DNA from: Kiritimatiellia bacterium
GTDB lineage: Bacteria; Verrucomicrobiota; Kiritimatiellia; RFP12; UBA1067
Length of the DNA: 10,963 bases
Assembly: GCA_900767325.1 (NCBI GenBank)
Contig: CAAFYT010000011.1
Span: forward strand, 1 to 10,963
Direction: 5' to 3'
Below are positions 1 to 7,567 of the stretch, one piece after another (the first letter of the stretch is position 1; each line of letters begins with the position of its first letter). The notes beneath the pieces were generated by a model that was not told the origin of the DNA, ran no database searches, and saw nothing but the letters and a program-made list of their open reading frames with translations. A program made the translations under genes and the position numbers.

Positions 1-11
1 AGACGATTCGC

Positions 12-701
12 TTAGCGATGGAACAGGAGAAGGAAGCGGTCGGCAAGCCAGAGAAGATTACGCAAAAGCCAGTTCGACTTCGGCAAGATCTCGTTCTCGC
101 TGCCGAAGCGGACATCGTCCTGCCGCGCCGTTGATGGAAGCGAACGATACAGCTCAAGACCGAAGAACCTGCGCCACCGCTTGAAGGAGTCCGCAACCGT
201 CCTCACCGGATAGTTCGCCTTCACGATCAGCTGCGCGGCAGGCAGGGTAATGCAGTAGGCATCGGCGCACCAGAGCGAACGCTCGCGCCGAATCTCGACC
301 GGCAGCCGCTCCGCCCCTTCGACCCCATAGCCCGAGAACACCACGATCTGCGCGCGCGAGACGTCGAGAAACGCCTCCACGCGTTTCACCGCCTCGGTGA
401 AGCCATCCAAAAGAACCACATCGTCCTCGAAAACGAGCGCATAAGGAAGCTTCTCCTCGATCATCCGCCGATAGCAGCCGAGATGCGAAAGCGCCACCCC
501 GATCTCCGACTCGCTCAACCGCTTGCCTGCCGCGAGGAACGAACGGATTCGGGCGAAGTCGCGCCGACGCTCCGCCGCCGAGAGCCCCTTTCCGTAGATC
601 GCATTCAGCCGCTCGAAGGGAATCCCCAATCGGTCGAGCTGCCCGCGCATGAACGCCATCCGCTCGGCATTGCGCTCCAGGTTGATCACAAACGCCTTCA
701 T
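12..701 (-). CDS. Glycosyltransferase family 25 protein (LPS-type)
   Basis: 229-residue protein resembling the GT25 family, which adds sugars (often galactose or glucose) to lipopolysaccharide or lipooligosaccharide at the cytoplasmic face of the inner membrane. The N-terminus carries the family opening VINLERNAERM (residues 5-15). A GVALSHLGCYRRMI segment follows (68-81), then ALVFEDDVVL (88-97), whose EDD (92-94) is the family's acidic metal/nucleotide-sugar motif. The length is in the usual range (about 220-260). The start is well fixed: a strong GGGAGG Shine-Dalgarno (709-714) lies 7 nt upstream, and the ATG overlaps the stop of the GT8-acyltransferase gene in an ATGA. It is the last gene of the run visible here. 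Donor and acceptor cannot be told from sequence. The hydrophobic, basic C-terminal tail (WLLRNLLWLADRFLLLFHR) may contact the membrane. Confidence 0.9.
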   Translation of the reverse strand: MKAFVINLERNAERMAFMRGQLDRLGIPFERLNAIYGKGLSAAERRRDFARIRSFLAAGKRLSESEIGVALSHLGCYRRMIEEKLPYALVFEDDVVLLDGFTEAVKRVEAFLDVSRAQIVVFSGYGVEGAERLPVEIRRERSLWCADAYCITLPAAQLIVKANYPVRTVADSFKRWRRFFGLELYRSLPSTARQDDVRFGSENEILPKSNWLLRNLLWLADRFLLLFHR

Positions 702-2623
702 GCCTTCGCCTCCCGCCGAAGCAGCTCGTCCAGCATCTTCGGCGTCGGACGATAAGCGAAGTAATCGTAGTTCAGAATCCAGCACGAGGGATGGCGGCGG
801 ATCACCCGTTCGAGATCGGCCGCGCAGCGCTGCGTCTGCCGCCAGATGTCGCGCGCCTCCTCGGGCGCGTACGACGCGATCATCTCGCACCGGTAATGTC
901 CGTTCTTCAGCGGACGCGACCAGGCGAGGACGATCCGCGCTCCGGCCTTGGCCGAGAAGAAGGCCGGCGCCGCCGAAACGGGCAGGGGCTGGCCGAGAAA
1001 CCTTACCCAGACCCCTCCGTCGAGCGGCGAAACGCGCTGATCGACGAGAAGCCCGAGGGACTTGCCGCCGCGCACGCCGTTCAACAGCGGCCTGAAGGCG
1101 CCCTCGGCGGGAACGATCTCCTGCCCGATCGAACGCCGCGCCTTCATCAAGAGGCGCGTCATCGCCGGCGAACCGATGTCCTTCGCAACCGACATCATCG
1201 CATGGCCTTCGAGCAGGGCGAGCTGCGAAAGGATCTCCCAGCAGCCCAGATGGGCGGAAACGGTGATCGCCGGCCTGTTCGCCGCCAGGAATTCGCGCGC
1301 CCCGGCCGACATCTCGCCCACCGCCCGCACGCGCGCACGCGCCCGCAGACACGTCCAGAACGCATGCCCGACGCTGCGGACCATGTTGCGGTAGGACCTC
1401 CTGATGATCCGCCTGGCGTCGCGGGGCTTGAGGCGCGGGGCGATCCGCGCGAGATTCGCCCGCGCGAGGGCGCGGCCCTTTCCATCGCACGCGCAGTAGA
1501 CCGCCGAAACCAGATCCGCGAGCGCGAGCATCAGCCGGTGCGGCAACGGCAGGAAGACGAGAAGTCCCAGACCGATCCCCAGCCACTCGAACGGCAGGAG
1601 CAGCGCCCGCTTGATGCGCTTCGCGCGCCCCCGACGCTCCATGAACGCGCGCTGCCGGGAAGGATCGCCGAGGAACGCCAGGCGGTCGCGAAGACAGGCG
1701 AGGTCGCGCCGCGTGCGGCAATCGGCCCACCAGCCGAACAGCTCCTCGCCGGGAACGCGCAGACCGAGCGCGCGCATCGCGTCGTGATAGAGGCGGCGGT
1801 AGGGACGATGCGAACGCTTCCACGGCTTCTTCGGCCCCCAGAAGTGGAGAATCGCCGGATTGATCGCCGCCTCAAGGCACTCGCGCGGCGGATTGCCCTG
1901 CCAATACCGCTCGGCCAGATTGCGGCGCGGATAGCTCTTGATGAGCCGGTCGTGGAAGTTCCATCGCAGCGGCAAGAGGAGCGTACGCTTCCAATAGAGG
2001 GCGTTCCACGCGTCCTGCTCGATGCGATCGGCGATCCCGTAGTGCGCCGCGTACCAGGCGACGATCTTCTCCCACGTGCGTTCCTCGCGGCACTTCCGCG
2101 CATTGAACACGATCGTGCCGGTGTTGAAGTAGCGCTCGGCCTCGGGCGGCAGGATGCCCTTCCCCCAGACCGCATCGGTGATCACCGGATCGCCCTTGCC
2201 GTATTCGGCGACGGCCGCGATCAGGTTGTCGCCCAGGTCGAGGTCGAGCAGCTTCGAGACATCGTCGTTGAAGAGCATGTCGATGTCGAAGTGGGCCACG
2301 TTGCCCTCGGCGTCGGCGAGAAGGAGCGGCGTGAAGACGGGCGTCCAGGTAAAGACGTTCCAGCGCGACCCCTCGCGGTTCATCAGCAGCGCGGCATGGG
2401 GCTCGATCGCCTTCTCGACGTCGATGTAGCGAAGCGAGGCGTTGGGGAACGCGGCGATGTCGGCGGCGAGCTGCCGCTTGCTTTCGGGCGAATGGCCGCC
2501 GAAACCCTCGAACACGTTGATGCGGATCGGCTCCTCGCCTCGGTAGTGGCTCAGGAGCGACCACACGGCGACGCGGAGAAACGCCGCGCCGCGATCATCG
2601 CATGAAAACGCAACGTCCCTCAT
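698..2623 (-). CDS. Fusion: GT8 glycosyltransferase + LpxL/HtrB-like lipid A acyltransferase
   Basis: 641-residue two-domain protein. Residues about 1-285 look like a GT8 (LgtC/RfaJ-type) glycosyltransferase: HFDIDMLFND (111-120) holds the DxD metal site (D113, D115), FNTGTIVFN (166-174) is the family's middle motif, and ILHFWGPKKPW (258-268) is its C-terminal HF-G-KPW signature. Residues about 335-635 look like an LpxL/HtrB lysophospholipid acyltransferase: a hydrophobic anchor (about 339-360), the HxxxxE catalytic motif H458-LGCW-E463, LVDQR (526-530), and the FLGQPLPVSAAPAFFSAKAGA region (542-562, shown in part). The natural reading is that one polypeptide both glycosylates and acylates a lipid A-like or other lipid acceptor at the inner membrane. 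The ATG overlaps the preceding gene's stop (ATGA), with GGGAG 8 nt upstream. An internal Met328 (codon at 1642-1640) could start a lone acyltransferase, but it has no Shine-Dalgarno. Both domains are confident; coupled function is inference. Confidence 0.88.
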   Translation of the reverse strand: MRDVAFSCDDRGAAFLRVAVWSLLSHYRGEEPIRINVFEGFGGHSPESKRQLAADIAAFPNASLRYIDVEKAIEPHAALLMNREGSRWNVFTWTPVFTPLLLADAEGNVAHFDIDMLFNDDVSKLLDLDLGDNLIAAVAEYGKGDPVITDAVWGKGILPPEAERYFNTGTIVFNARKCREERTWEKIVAWYAAHYGIADRIEQDAWNALYWKRTLLLPLRWNFHDRLIKSYPRRNLAERYWQGNPPRECLEAAINPAILHFWGPKKPWKRSHRPYRRLYHDAMRALGLRVPGEELFGWWADCRTRRDLACLRDRLAFLGDPSRQRAFMERRGRAKRIKRALLLPFEWLGIGLGLLVFLPLPHRLMLALADLVSAVYCACDGKGRALARANLARIAPRLKPRDARRIIRRSYRNMVRSVGHAFWTCLRARARVRAVGEMSAGAREFLAANRPAITVSAHLGCWEILSQLALLEGHAMMSVAKDIGSPAMTRLLMKARRSIGQEIVPAEGAFRPLLNGVRGGKSLGLLVDQRVSPLDGGVWVRFLGQPLPVSAAPAFFSAKAGARIVLAWSRPLKNGHYRCEMIASYAPEEARDIWRQTQRCAADLERVIRRHPSCWILNYDYFAYRPTPKMLDELLRREAKA

Positions 2624-3672
2624 CCGACCAGCTCCCGATAGACCGCCAGCGTCTCGGCGCACATCCGCGCGGCGTCGAACCGCTCCCGCGCACGCGCACG
2701 GATTCCGGCGAAGCCCGTCCGCCGCGCCTTCCCGATCGCCGATGCGAAATCTCCATCGCGCACGAGCACGCCGTCTTCGCCGTCGCGCACGAGCTCGAGC
2801 GCCCCGCCGAACGCCTTCGCCACGACGGGCCGATCCATCGCAAGCGCCTCCGCGATGGAAAGCCCGAACGACTCGGGCTTCCGCTCGTTCGCCGACACCA
2901 CGACGCTCGCGAGCGACAGGCACTCGGGGATCTTCGTCTCGCCGCCCGCGAAGATCACGTTCGGCCCGGCGAGGCGCCTGAGCGAGTCCAGATAGGCGCG
3001 GTGGTCGGCATCCGCATCGCCCACGATCACGCACTTCGCCCCGCCGACCGCGCGGATCAGCGTCTCGTAGCCCTTGAGCGGCGTGATCCGGCCCACGGCC
3101 ATCACCACGAAATCGTCCGCCGCGATCCCCCACTCGCGCCGCTTGCGCGCGATGAACGCCTCGTCCAGCGCCTGCGGATCGAAGCGCGCGAAGTCCACAG
3201 CCGGGCTGACGACGCGGAGCTTCTCCTCCGCCAAGCCGTAGCTCCGCTTCAGGAAGTCCGCCAGAAAGCGCGAGGGCGTGATCGTCAGATCGCCCCTCGT
3301 CATCACCGCCGAATAGCGCGACACGCTGTTCGCACCGTGCGCGTAGGTGATCCACTTCAGCCCCAGCTTGCGATTCGCCCAGACGAAGAGCCACGCGGGC
3401 ACGCGCGAATGGGCGCAGACGAGGTCGGGCCTCTCGGCGGCGAGAATCCGCCCAAGCCGCGCCGCACGGAGGAAAAAGGACAGCGGATTCTTCGATTTGA
3501 CGTCGAGCGCGATGTGTCGCGTGCCTTCGCGCTCCAGCCGGGCGACGAGCCGCCCGCCCTTCGACAGCACGACGTTCTCGCATCCGCTGCCGACCAGCGC
3601 GCGGCTCAAGTCGCAGACGACCGTCTCGACGCCGCCCTGCTCCATCGCCGGCACAAGATGCAGAACCTTCAT
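2620..3672 (-). CDS. Glycosyltransferase family 4 protein
   Basis: 350-residue GT-B-fold retaining glycosyltransferase of the GT4 group, which transfers a sugar from a nucleotide-sugar onto a growing surface glycan or lipid carrier in the cytoplasm. The N-terminal acceptor domain opens MKVLHLVPAMEQGGVETVV with the GGVET loop at 13-17. The C-terminal donor domain begins with VGRITPLKGYETLI (193-206). The EX7E motif is present in PESFGLSIAEALA (E267 and E275). These motifs and the length match complete family members. The start is set by the ATGA overlap with the upstream aminotransferase. The stop overlaps the GT8-acyltransferase start in the same manner, so the three genes are probably translationally coupled. 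The specific sugar is unknown. The neighbouring WecE-type enzyme suggests a 4-amino-4,6-dideoxyhexose as one possible donor, which is inference only. Confidence 0.93.
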   Translation of the reverse strand: MKVLHLVPAMEQGGVETVVCDLSRALVGSGCENVVLSKGGRLVARLEREGTRHIALDVKSKNPLSFFLRAARLGRILAAERPDLVCAHSRVPAWLFVWANRKLGLKWITYAHGANSVSRYSAVMTRGDLTITPSRFLADFLKRSYGLAEEKLRVVSPAVDFARFDPQALDEAFIARKRREWGIAADDFVVMAVGRITPLKGYETLIRAVGGAKCVIVGDADADHRAYLDSLRRLAGPNVIFAGGETKIPECLSLASVVVSANERKPESFGLSIAEALAMDRPVVAKAFGGALELVRDGEDGVLVRDGDFASAIGKARRTGFAGIRARARERFDAARMCAETLAVYRELVG

Positions 3673-4799
3673 CCCAACGCGGTCTTCAGCGCCTCCAGAA
3701 CCCGGGGCTGATCGGGGGCGAGGCCGCAGTAGAGAGGCAGCCGCACCAGCGTTTCCGCATAGCGATCGCAGTTCGGCAGCGCGCGGCCGTCGTGGTTCGC
3801 GCGATAGTAGCCGGACGAATGGAGCGGCAGGTAGTGGAAGACGCAGAGAACGTCCTGCGCGCGCATCTTCGCGATGAAGTCGGTTCGCTTCGCGAGATCG
3901 GGGAAGAGCAGGTAGAACATGTGCGCGTTGTTGGTCGCGCACGCCGGAACGACCGGTAGCTTCACGCGCGGCTCGTAGGCGGCGAGGAACTGGCGGTAGA
4001 CCTCCCAGAGCCGCTTGCGCTCGGCCTGGATCTCGTCCAAATGCTCCAACTGCGCCCAGAGGAACGCCGAAACGATCTCCGTCGGCAGGAACGACGAGCC
4101 GATGTCGACCCAGCCGTACTTGTTCACCTCGCCGCGGAAGAACTCGGCGCGATTCGTGCCCTTCTCCCAGATGATCTCGGCGCGGCGCACGAACCGCGGA
4201 TCGTTGATCGCCAGCATCCCGCCCTCGCCCGAGATGATGTTCTTCGTCTCGTGGAAGGAAAAGCACCCGAAGTGGCCGATCGAACCGAGGGCGCGCCGCG
4301 ATCCGTCCGATCCGACGTAATACGAGTCGATCGCCTGCGCCGCATCCTCGACGACGAGCAGGTCGTGCTTCTTCGCGAGCGCCATGATCGCGTCCATCTC
4401 GCAGGCGCAGCCGGCGTAATGCACGGGAACGATCACCCGGGTGCGCGGCGTAATGAGCGCTTCGAGCGCGCCGACATCGAGATTCGGCTCATCGGCCCGG
4501 CTGTCGGCGAAGACGATCTTCGCGCCGCAGCGCACGAAGGCGAGAGCCGTCGAGACGAACGTGTAGGACGGCACGATCACCTCGTCGCCCGGCCCCACGC
4601 CGGTCAGGATCGCCGCCATCTCCAGCGCATCGGTGCAGGACGTCGTCAACAGGCACTTCCCGAAGCCATAGCGCTCCTCGAGAAAGCGCTGGCACTTCGC
4701 CGTATAGGCGCCGTTGCCGGAGATCTTGCCGTCGGCGACGGCCTGACGGATGTACTCCGTCTCCTTTCCGGTCATATAGGGTCTGTTGAAGTGGATCAT
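3669..4799 (-). CDS. wecE: dTDP-4-amino-4,6-dideoxygalactose transaminase (WecE/RffA-type)
   Basis: 376-residue PLP-dependent sugar aminotransferase of the DegT/DnrJ/EryC1/StrS family. It closely resembles the enterobacterial WecE/RffA subgroup, which converts dTDP-4-keto-6-deoxy-D-glucose to dTDP-4-amino-4,6-dideoxy-D-galactose using glutamate. Subgroup-like stretches are GDEVIVPSYTFVSTALAFV (71-89), RVIVPVHYAGCACEMDAIMA (121-140) and NAHMFYLLFPDL (291-302). VVEDAAQ (149-155) contains the PLP-binding Asp152. SFHETKN (181-187) has the Schiff-base Lys186. Length equals the family norm. The gene begins 9 nt after the Mur ligase stop and ends in an ATGA overlap with the GT4 gene. No Shine-Dalgarno precedes the ATG. 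Instead a strong -10 sits 8 nt upstream, pointing to a near-leaderless message. Other enzymes for dTDP-sugar supply (RmlA, RmlB) are not in this window. Confidence 0.92.
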   Translation of the reverse strand: MIHFNRPYMTGKETEYIRQAVADGKISGNGAYTAKCQRFLEERYGFGKCLLTTSCTDALEMAAILTGVGPGDEVIVPSYTFVSTALAFVRCGAKIVFADSRADEPNLDVGALEALITPRTRVIVPVHYAGCACEMDAIMALAKKHDLLVVEDAAQAIDSYYVGSDGSRRALGSIGHFGCFSFHETKNIISGEGGMLAINDPRFVRRAEIIWEKGTNRAEFFRGEVNKYGWVDIGSSFLPTEIVSAFLWAQLEHLDEIQAERKRLWEVYRQFLAAYEPRVKLPVVPACATNNAHMFYLLFPDLAKRTDFIAKMRAQDVLCVFHYLPLHSSGYYRANHDGRALPNCDRYAETLVRLPLYCGLAPDQPRVLEALKTALG

Positions 4800-4807
4800 C
4801 GGTGGGT

Positions 4808-4825
4808 ATTATACCACAATTTCGC
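4808..4825 (-). promoter_or_regulatory. Extended -10 promoter for the wecE module
   Basis: On the minus strand, TATAAT (4813-4808) is preceded by TGG, giving a TGnTATAAT extended -10. There is no convincing -35 at 16-18 bp. Only 8 nt separate the hexamer from the wecE ATG, so initiation at the usual distance would leave a leader of about 1-3 nt. The Mur ligase stop TAA (4811-4809) lies inside the hexamer. The 16-bp block 4825-4810 is identical to the one in front of the TonB receptor gene, which argues against chance. Confidence 0.6.
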
Positions 4826-5987
4826 TCAATCGCTTCGCCAATTCCGGCAGCTCGGGATCGCGCGCCCCGCAGGTCGCGAAGGCGGCGAACTGCTGGTAAT
4901 GGACAACGCACCACTCGAAGGCGACATCGAGATCGCCGACGAGCTCGCAGCTTCCGAGGCGCAGCTTCTGGGCCAGCTGATCCGAATTGATGCCGCGAAA
5001 CGCCGTTCCGCCCGCATCGTAGACGGGCAGGAGCAGGAGCTTGTCCTGCGGACGGATGACCTCGTTGAAGGTCGCGGCGAACTGGTCGAGCATCTTGCGC
5101 AGCGGCCCGTAGCCGTGCGGCCTCCAGATCACGCAAATGCCCTCGGGGTGGCGCTCCGCCAGCGTCAGCCACATCGCGCGCAGCTTCTCCGGATTGTGCG
5201 CGTAGTCGTCGTAGACGTTGCGCCCGATGCGCTGCAACCGACGTTCGACCCCGGCGAAACTCGCCAGCGCCCGCTCGGCCTCCGCTCGCCCGACGCCCAG
5301 CGCCACCGCCATCCTGACGGCGAGCGAGCCGTTCTGGAGGTTGAAATCCTGCGGACGATAGGTTTCGCCGCGCGCATCGACGAGCGGGCCTTCGAGATCC
5401 TTCACGAACGCATCGAAGACCTCGTCCATCTCCTCCTTCGAATAATGGTCGGCGCTCGCGTTGGTCACGATCGCGGCGTAAGGATGGAACGCCACGAGCG
5501 ACTTGTCGCTCTCATCCACCTCGGCGACCGCATAGTCGCCCCGGCCGAAGCGCAGGGCGCCATCCCAGCCGATCACGTTCGCGCCGTTCACGCAGATCGG
5601 GTCGAGGCCGCAGGCCGCGAGAATGTGGCCCAGCATCGCCGTCACGGTGGATTTTCCGCACGTTCCCACGACCGCCACGAGCTTGTAGCCCGCGAGCGCC
5701 CGCGCCAACGCCTTCGCGCGATGCGTGACCTCGATCCCCTTCGCCCGCGCCTTCACGAGCCCGGGGTTCGTCTCCTCGATCGCCGTCGAGACGATGACCT
5801 CGTCCGTCGAATCGTCGATGCCGCTGCCATCGTCCGGAAAGACGCGTATGCCGTGCGCTTCGAGAAGCCGCACGTTCGGCGTGTCGAGGTTCCGATCGGC
5901 GCCCGTGACCTCGTCGCCCAGCCGGAGAAGGGTCATCGCCAGCGCGCTCATGCCCACGCCGCCCACGCCGATGAGATGCCGCTTCAT
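4809..5987 (-). CDS. MurC-like Mur ligase family protein, short central domain
   Basis: 392-residue ATP-dependent Mur ligase most like MurC (UDP-N-acetylmuramate:L-alanine ligase) and Mpl. The N-terminal Rossmann motif is GVGGVGMSALA (7-17). The P-loop is GTCGKST (108-114), with Cys where MurC usually has His. VAEVDESDKS (154-163) and TNASADHY (175-182) match MurC central-domain motifs. DDYAHNP (260-266) and IWRPHGYGPLRKM (287-299) mark the C-terminal domain. Canonical MurC is about 460-490 residues. Here the stretch between DH (180-181) and FNLQN (215-219) is only about 33 residues, against roughly 90 in E. coli MurC, so part of the central domain is absent. It may be a specialised paralog rather than the cell's housekeeping MurC. 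Its ATG overlaps the stop of the upstream transporter-like gene (ATGA), and it runs into the wecE promoter. Confidence 0.82.
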   Translation of the reverse strand: MKRHLIGVGGVGMSALAMTLLRLGDEVTGADRNLDTPNVRLLEAHGIRVFPDDGSGIDDSTDEVIVSTAIEETNPGLVKARAKGIEVTHRAKALARALAGYKLVAVVGTCGKSTVTAMLGHILAACGLDPICVNGANVIGWDGALRFGRGDYAVAEVDESDKSLVAFHPYAAIVTNASADHYSKEEMDEVFDAFVKDLEGPLVDARGETYRPQDFNLQNGSLAVRMAVALGVGRAEAERALASFAGVERRLQRIGRNVYDDYAHNPEKLRAMWLTLAERHPEGICVIWRPHGYGPLRKMLDQFAATFNEVIRPQDKLLLLPVYDAGGTAFRGINSDQLAQKLRLGSCELVGDLDVAFEWCVVHYQQFAAFATCGARDPELPELAKRLSEIVV

Positions 5988-7567
5988 CTGCCGCGATGCC
6001 CCCGCGTGACGGTTTCGGCGCAGTTGAGGTAGTAGGCACCGATCCGGGCGTAGGCGTTGATGATGTCCAGCTCGCCCAGCACGCGAATCGACGAGCCCGG
6101 ATCCTCCGGCCCCACGCGGCCGATCTGGGCGCGTCGGCAGTCGCGGATATGCTCGTGGATGTCGTGCGACTCGTCCTGCAGGCGCTTCAGGTCGAAGTCG
6201 ACGCGCGGGGAGCAGATGAGCCGCGTGATCTCGCCCGCGAACACGGCGATGCGATCATGCACGCCGAGAATGAGCGCGATCGACGTATCCGACATCCGCT
6301 GCTTCTGCCGCCGCAGCCGCTTCACGACGCGCAGGATCGCCGTGCACTCGTCCGAAACCGACTCCAGCTCGTCCGTGACCCTGAGAAGCCGCCGCGCGCG
6401 TTCCGCCACGCTGATCGACAGCCGCTTCGACATGATCGCGCCGAGGAACTCCGTGACCTCCTTCTGCACATTGTCGAGGATGCTCTCGCGGTGCACGACG
6501 TGCTTCTCGACATCCTCATCCGCCTCGCCGGCGATGATCTGCCGTATGCAGGCGATGAGATCGAGATTCGACTCCTTCATGAAATCGACTTCCCGCAACG
6601 CCTGATCGCACGCGATGACGGGCGAAAGCTTCACACCGGTCGTCAGCGCCGAGAGATGGGGTTTTTCGTCCTCCGGCTGGGCGACGAGCCACTCGACGAA
6701 CCGCACGAACGGCTTCACCAGCGGCAGGAACAGCGCCCCGCGGCAGAGCGCGAAGGCGGTATCGGTTATGGCGATCGCGCCCGTGTCGGACGGGATGATC
6801 GCGCGGATGCGGAGGAAGAGCGGGAAGAACCACACGAACACCAGGGAGCCGAGCAGGTTCGAGAGCGTGTGCAGGAGCGCCGTGCGCCGGGCATCGGCCG
6901 TGCCGCCGATCGCCGCGAGCCAGCCCGTGGCCGTCGTGCCGACGTTCGCTCCGAAGAGCACCGCGATCGCGACCTCGTAGGAGATCAGGTTCTGCGCCAT
7001 CAGCGCCATCGCGATCGCGATCGTCGCCGCCGAACTCTGGATCACCGCCGTCAGAAGCGCCGCGAGAAGCGCGACCTCGAGGATGCCCGCGTAGGAATCG
7101 GCCGTCATCAGCCTGAACAGCCGCGCGATCCCCGGATTCTCGCGGATCGGAACCACGCCCTGCGACATGAACGCAAGCCCCATGAACACCAATCCCAACC
7201 CGATCACGGTCAGCCCGAGGTGATGCACGCGCTCGCCCCTCAGGAAGAAGTACATCGCGCCGCCGATCGCCAGCCCGACGAGCCCGAGCATCTGCGGATT
7301 CGGCGCGTAGGCGATGATCCACACCGTGGCCGTCGTGCCGATGTTCGCCCCGATCAGCACGGCGAAGGCCTGCGGCAGCGTCATGATCGCCGTCGAGACG
7401 ATGCCGCTGGCAACGCCGATGATGCGGTGGCGCGTGGCGTTCGCCATGAACTTGCGCAGTCCGTCGCCCGCCGTCGCCTGAAGCCCCTCCGAAAGGTGCT
7501 TCATGCCCAAGAGGAAGATGCCGAGCCCGCCCAGCGTCGTCATGACGATGGTCAGCGCCTCAAGCAT
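5984..7567 (-). CDS. Na/Pi cotransporter family protein with PhoU-like C-terminal domain
   Basis: 527-residue inner-membrane protein of the Na/Pi-cotransporter II (NptA/YjbB-like) family, which moves phosphate with sodium. The membrane part (about 1-295) holds two family repeats. Their ends are GANIGTT (73-79) and GANVGTT (206-212), and LHTLSNLLG (232-240) matches a family motif. A cytoplasmic helical PhoU-like domain fills about 320-520. Repeat 2 has the signature QSSA (177-180). Repeat 1 lacks it: the sequence jumps from IVSTAI (56-61) straight to MTLPQAF (62-68). Compared with repeat 2, about 19 residues, including the QSS motif, are missing without a frame change. Transport competence is therefore doubtful. 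GGGAGG (7572-7577) lies 4 nt before the ATG, and the start overlaps the upstream stop by 8 bp. Confidence 0.88.
   Translation of the reverse strand: MLEALTIVMTTLGGLGIFLLGMKHLSEGLQATAGDGLRKFMANATRHRIIGVASGIVSTAIMTLPQAFAVLIGANIGTTATVWIIAYAPNPQMLGLVGLAIGGAMYFFLRGERVHHLGLTVIGLGLVFMGLAFMSQGVVPIRENPGIARLFRLMTADSYAGILEVALLAALLTAVIQSSAATIAIAMALMAQNLISYEVAIAVLFGANVGTTATGWLAAIGGTADARRTALLHTLSNLLGSLVFVWFFPLFLRIRAIIPSDTGAIAITDTAFALCRGALFLPLVKPFVRFVEWLVAQPEDEKPHLSALTTGVKLSPVIACDQALREVDFMKESNLDLIACIRQIIAGEADEDVEKHVVHRESILDNVQKEVTEFLGAIMSKRLSISVAERARRLLRVTDELESVSDECTAILRVVKRLRRQKQRMSDTSIALILGVHDRIAVFAGEITRLICSPRVDFDLKRLQDESHDIHEHIRDCRRAQIGRVGPEDPGSSIRVLGELDIINAYARIGAYYLNCAETVTRGHRGR

Noticed and set aside
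1640..1642. Internal ATG (Met328) as an independent start for the acyltransferase domain
   Set aside because: No Shine-Dalgarno precedes it and the frame is continuous with the GT8 domain, so a fusion is the simpler reading.
791..2605. Long plus-strand open frame (604 codons) opposite the GT8-acyltransferase gene
   Set aside because: The protein is low in hydrophobic order and rich in Arg/Pro/Ala, with no motifs. The minus strand has clear domains. GC-rich coding DNA commonly leaves an open antisense frame.
4041..6032. Plus-strand open frame of 663 codons opposite the wecE and Mur ligase genes
   Set aside because: Crosses two well-supported genes on the other strand and the promoter between them. 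The composition is Arg/Asp/His-rich without family motifs.
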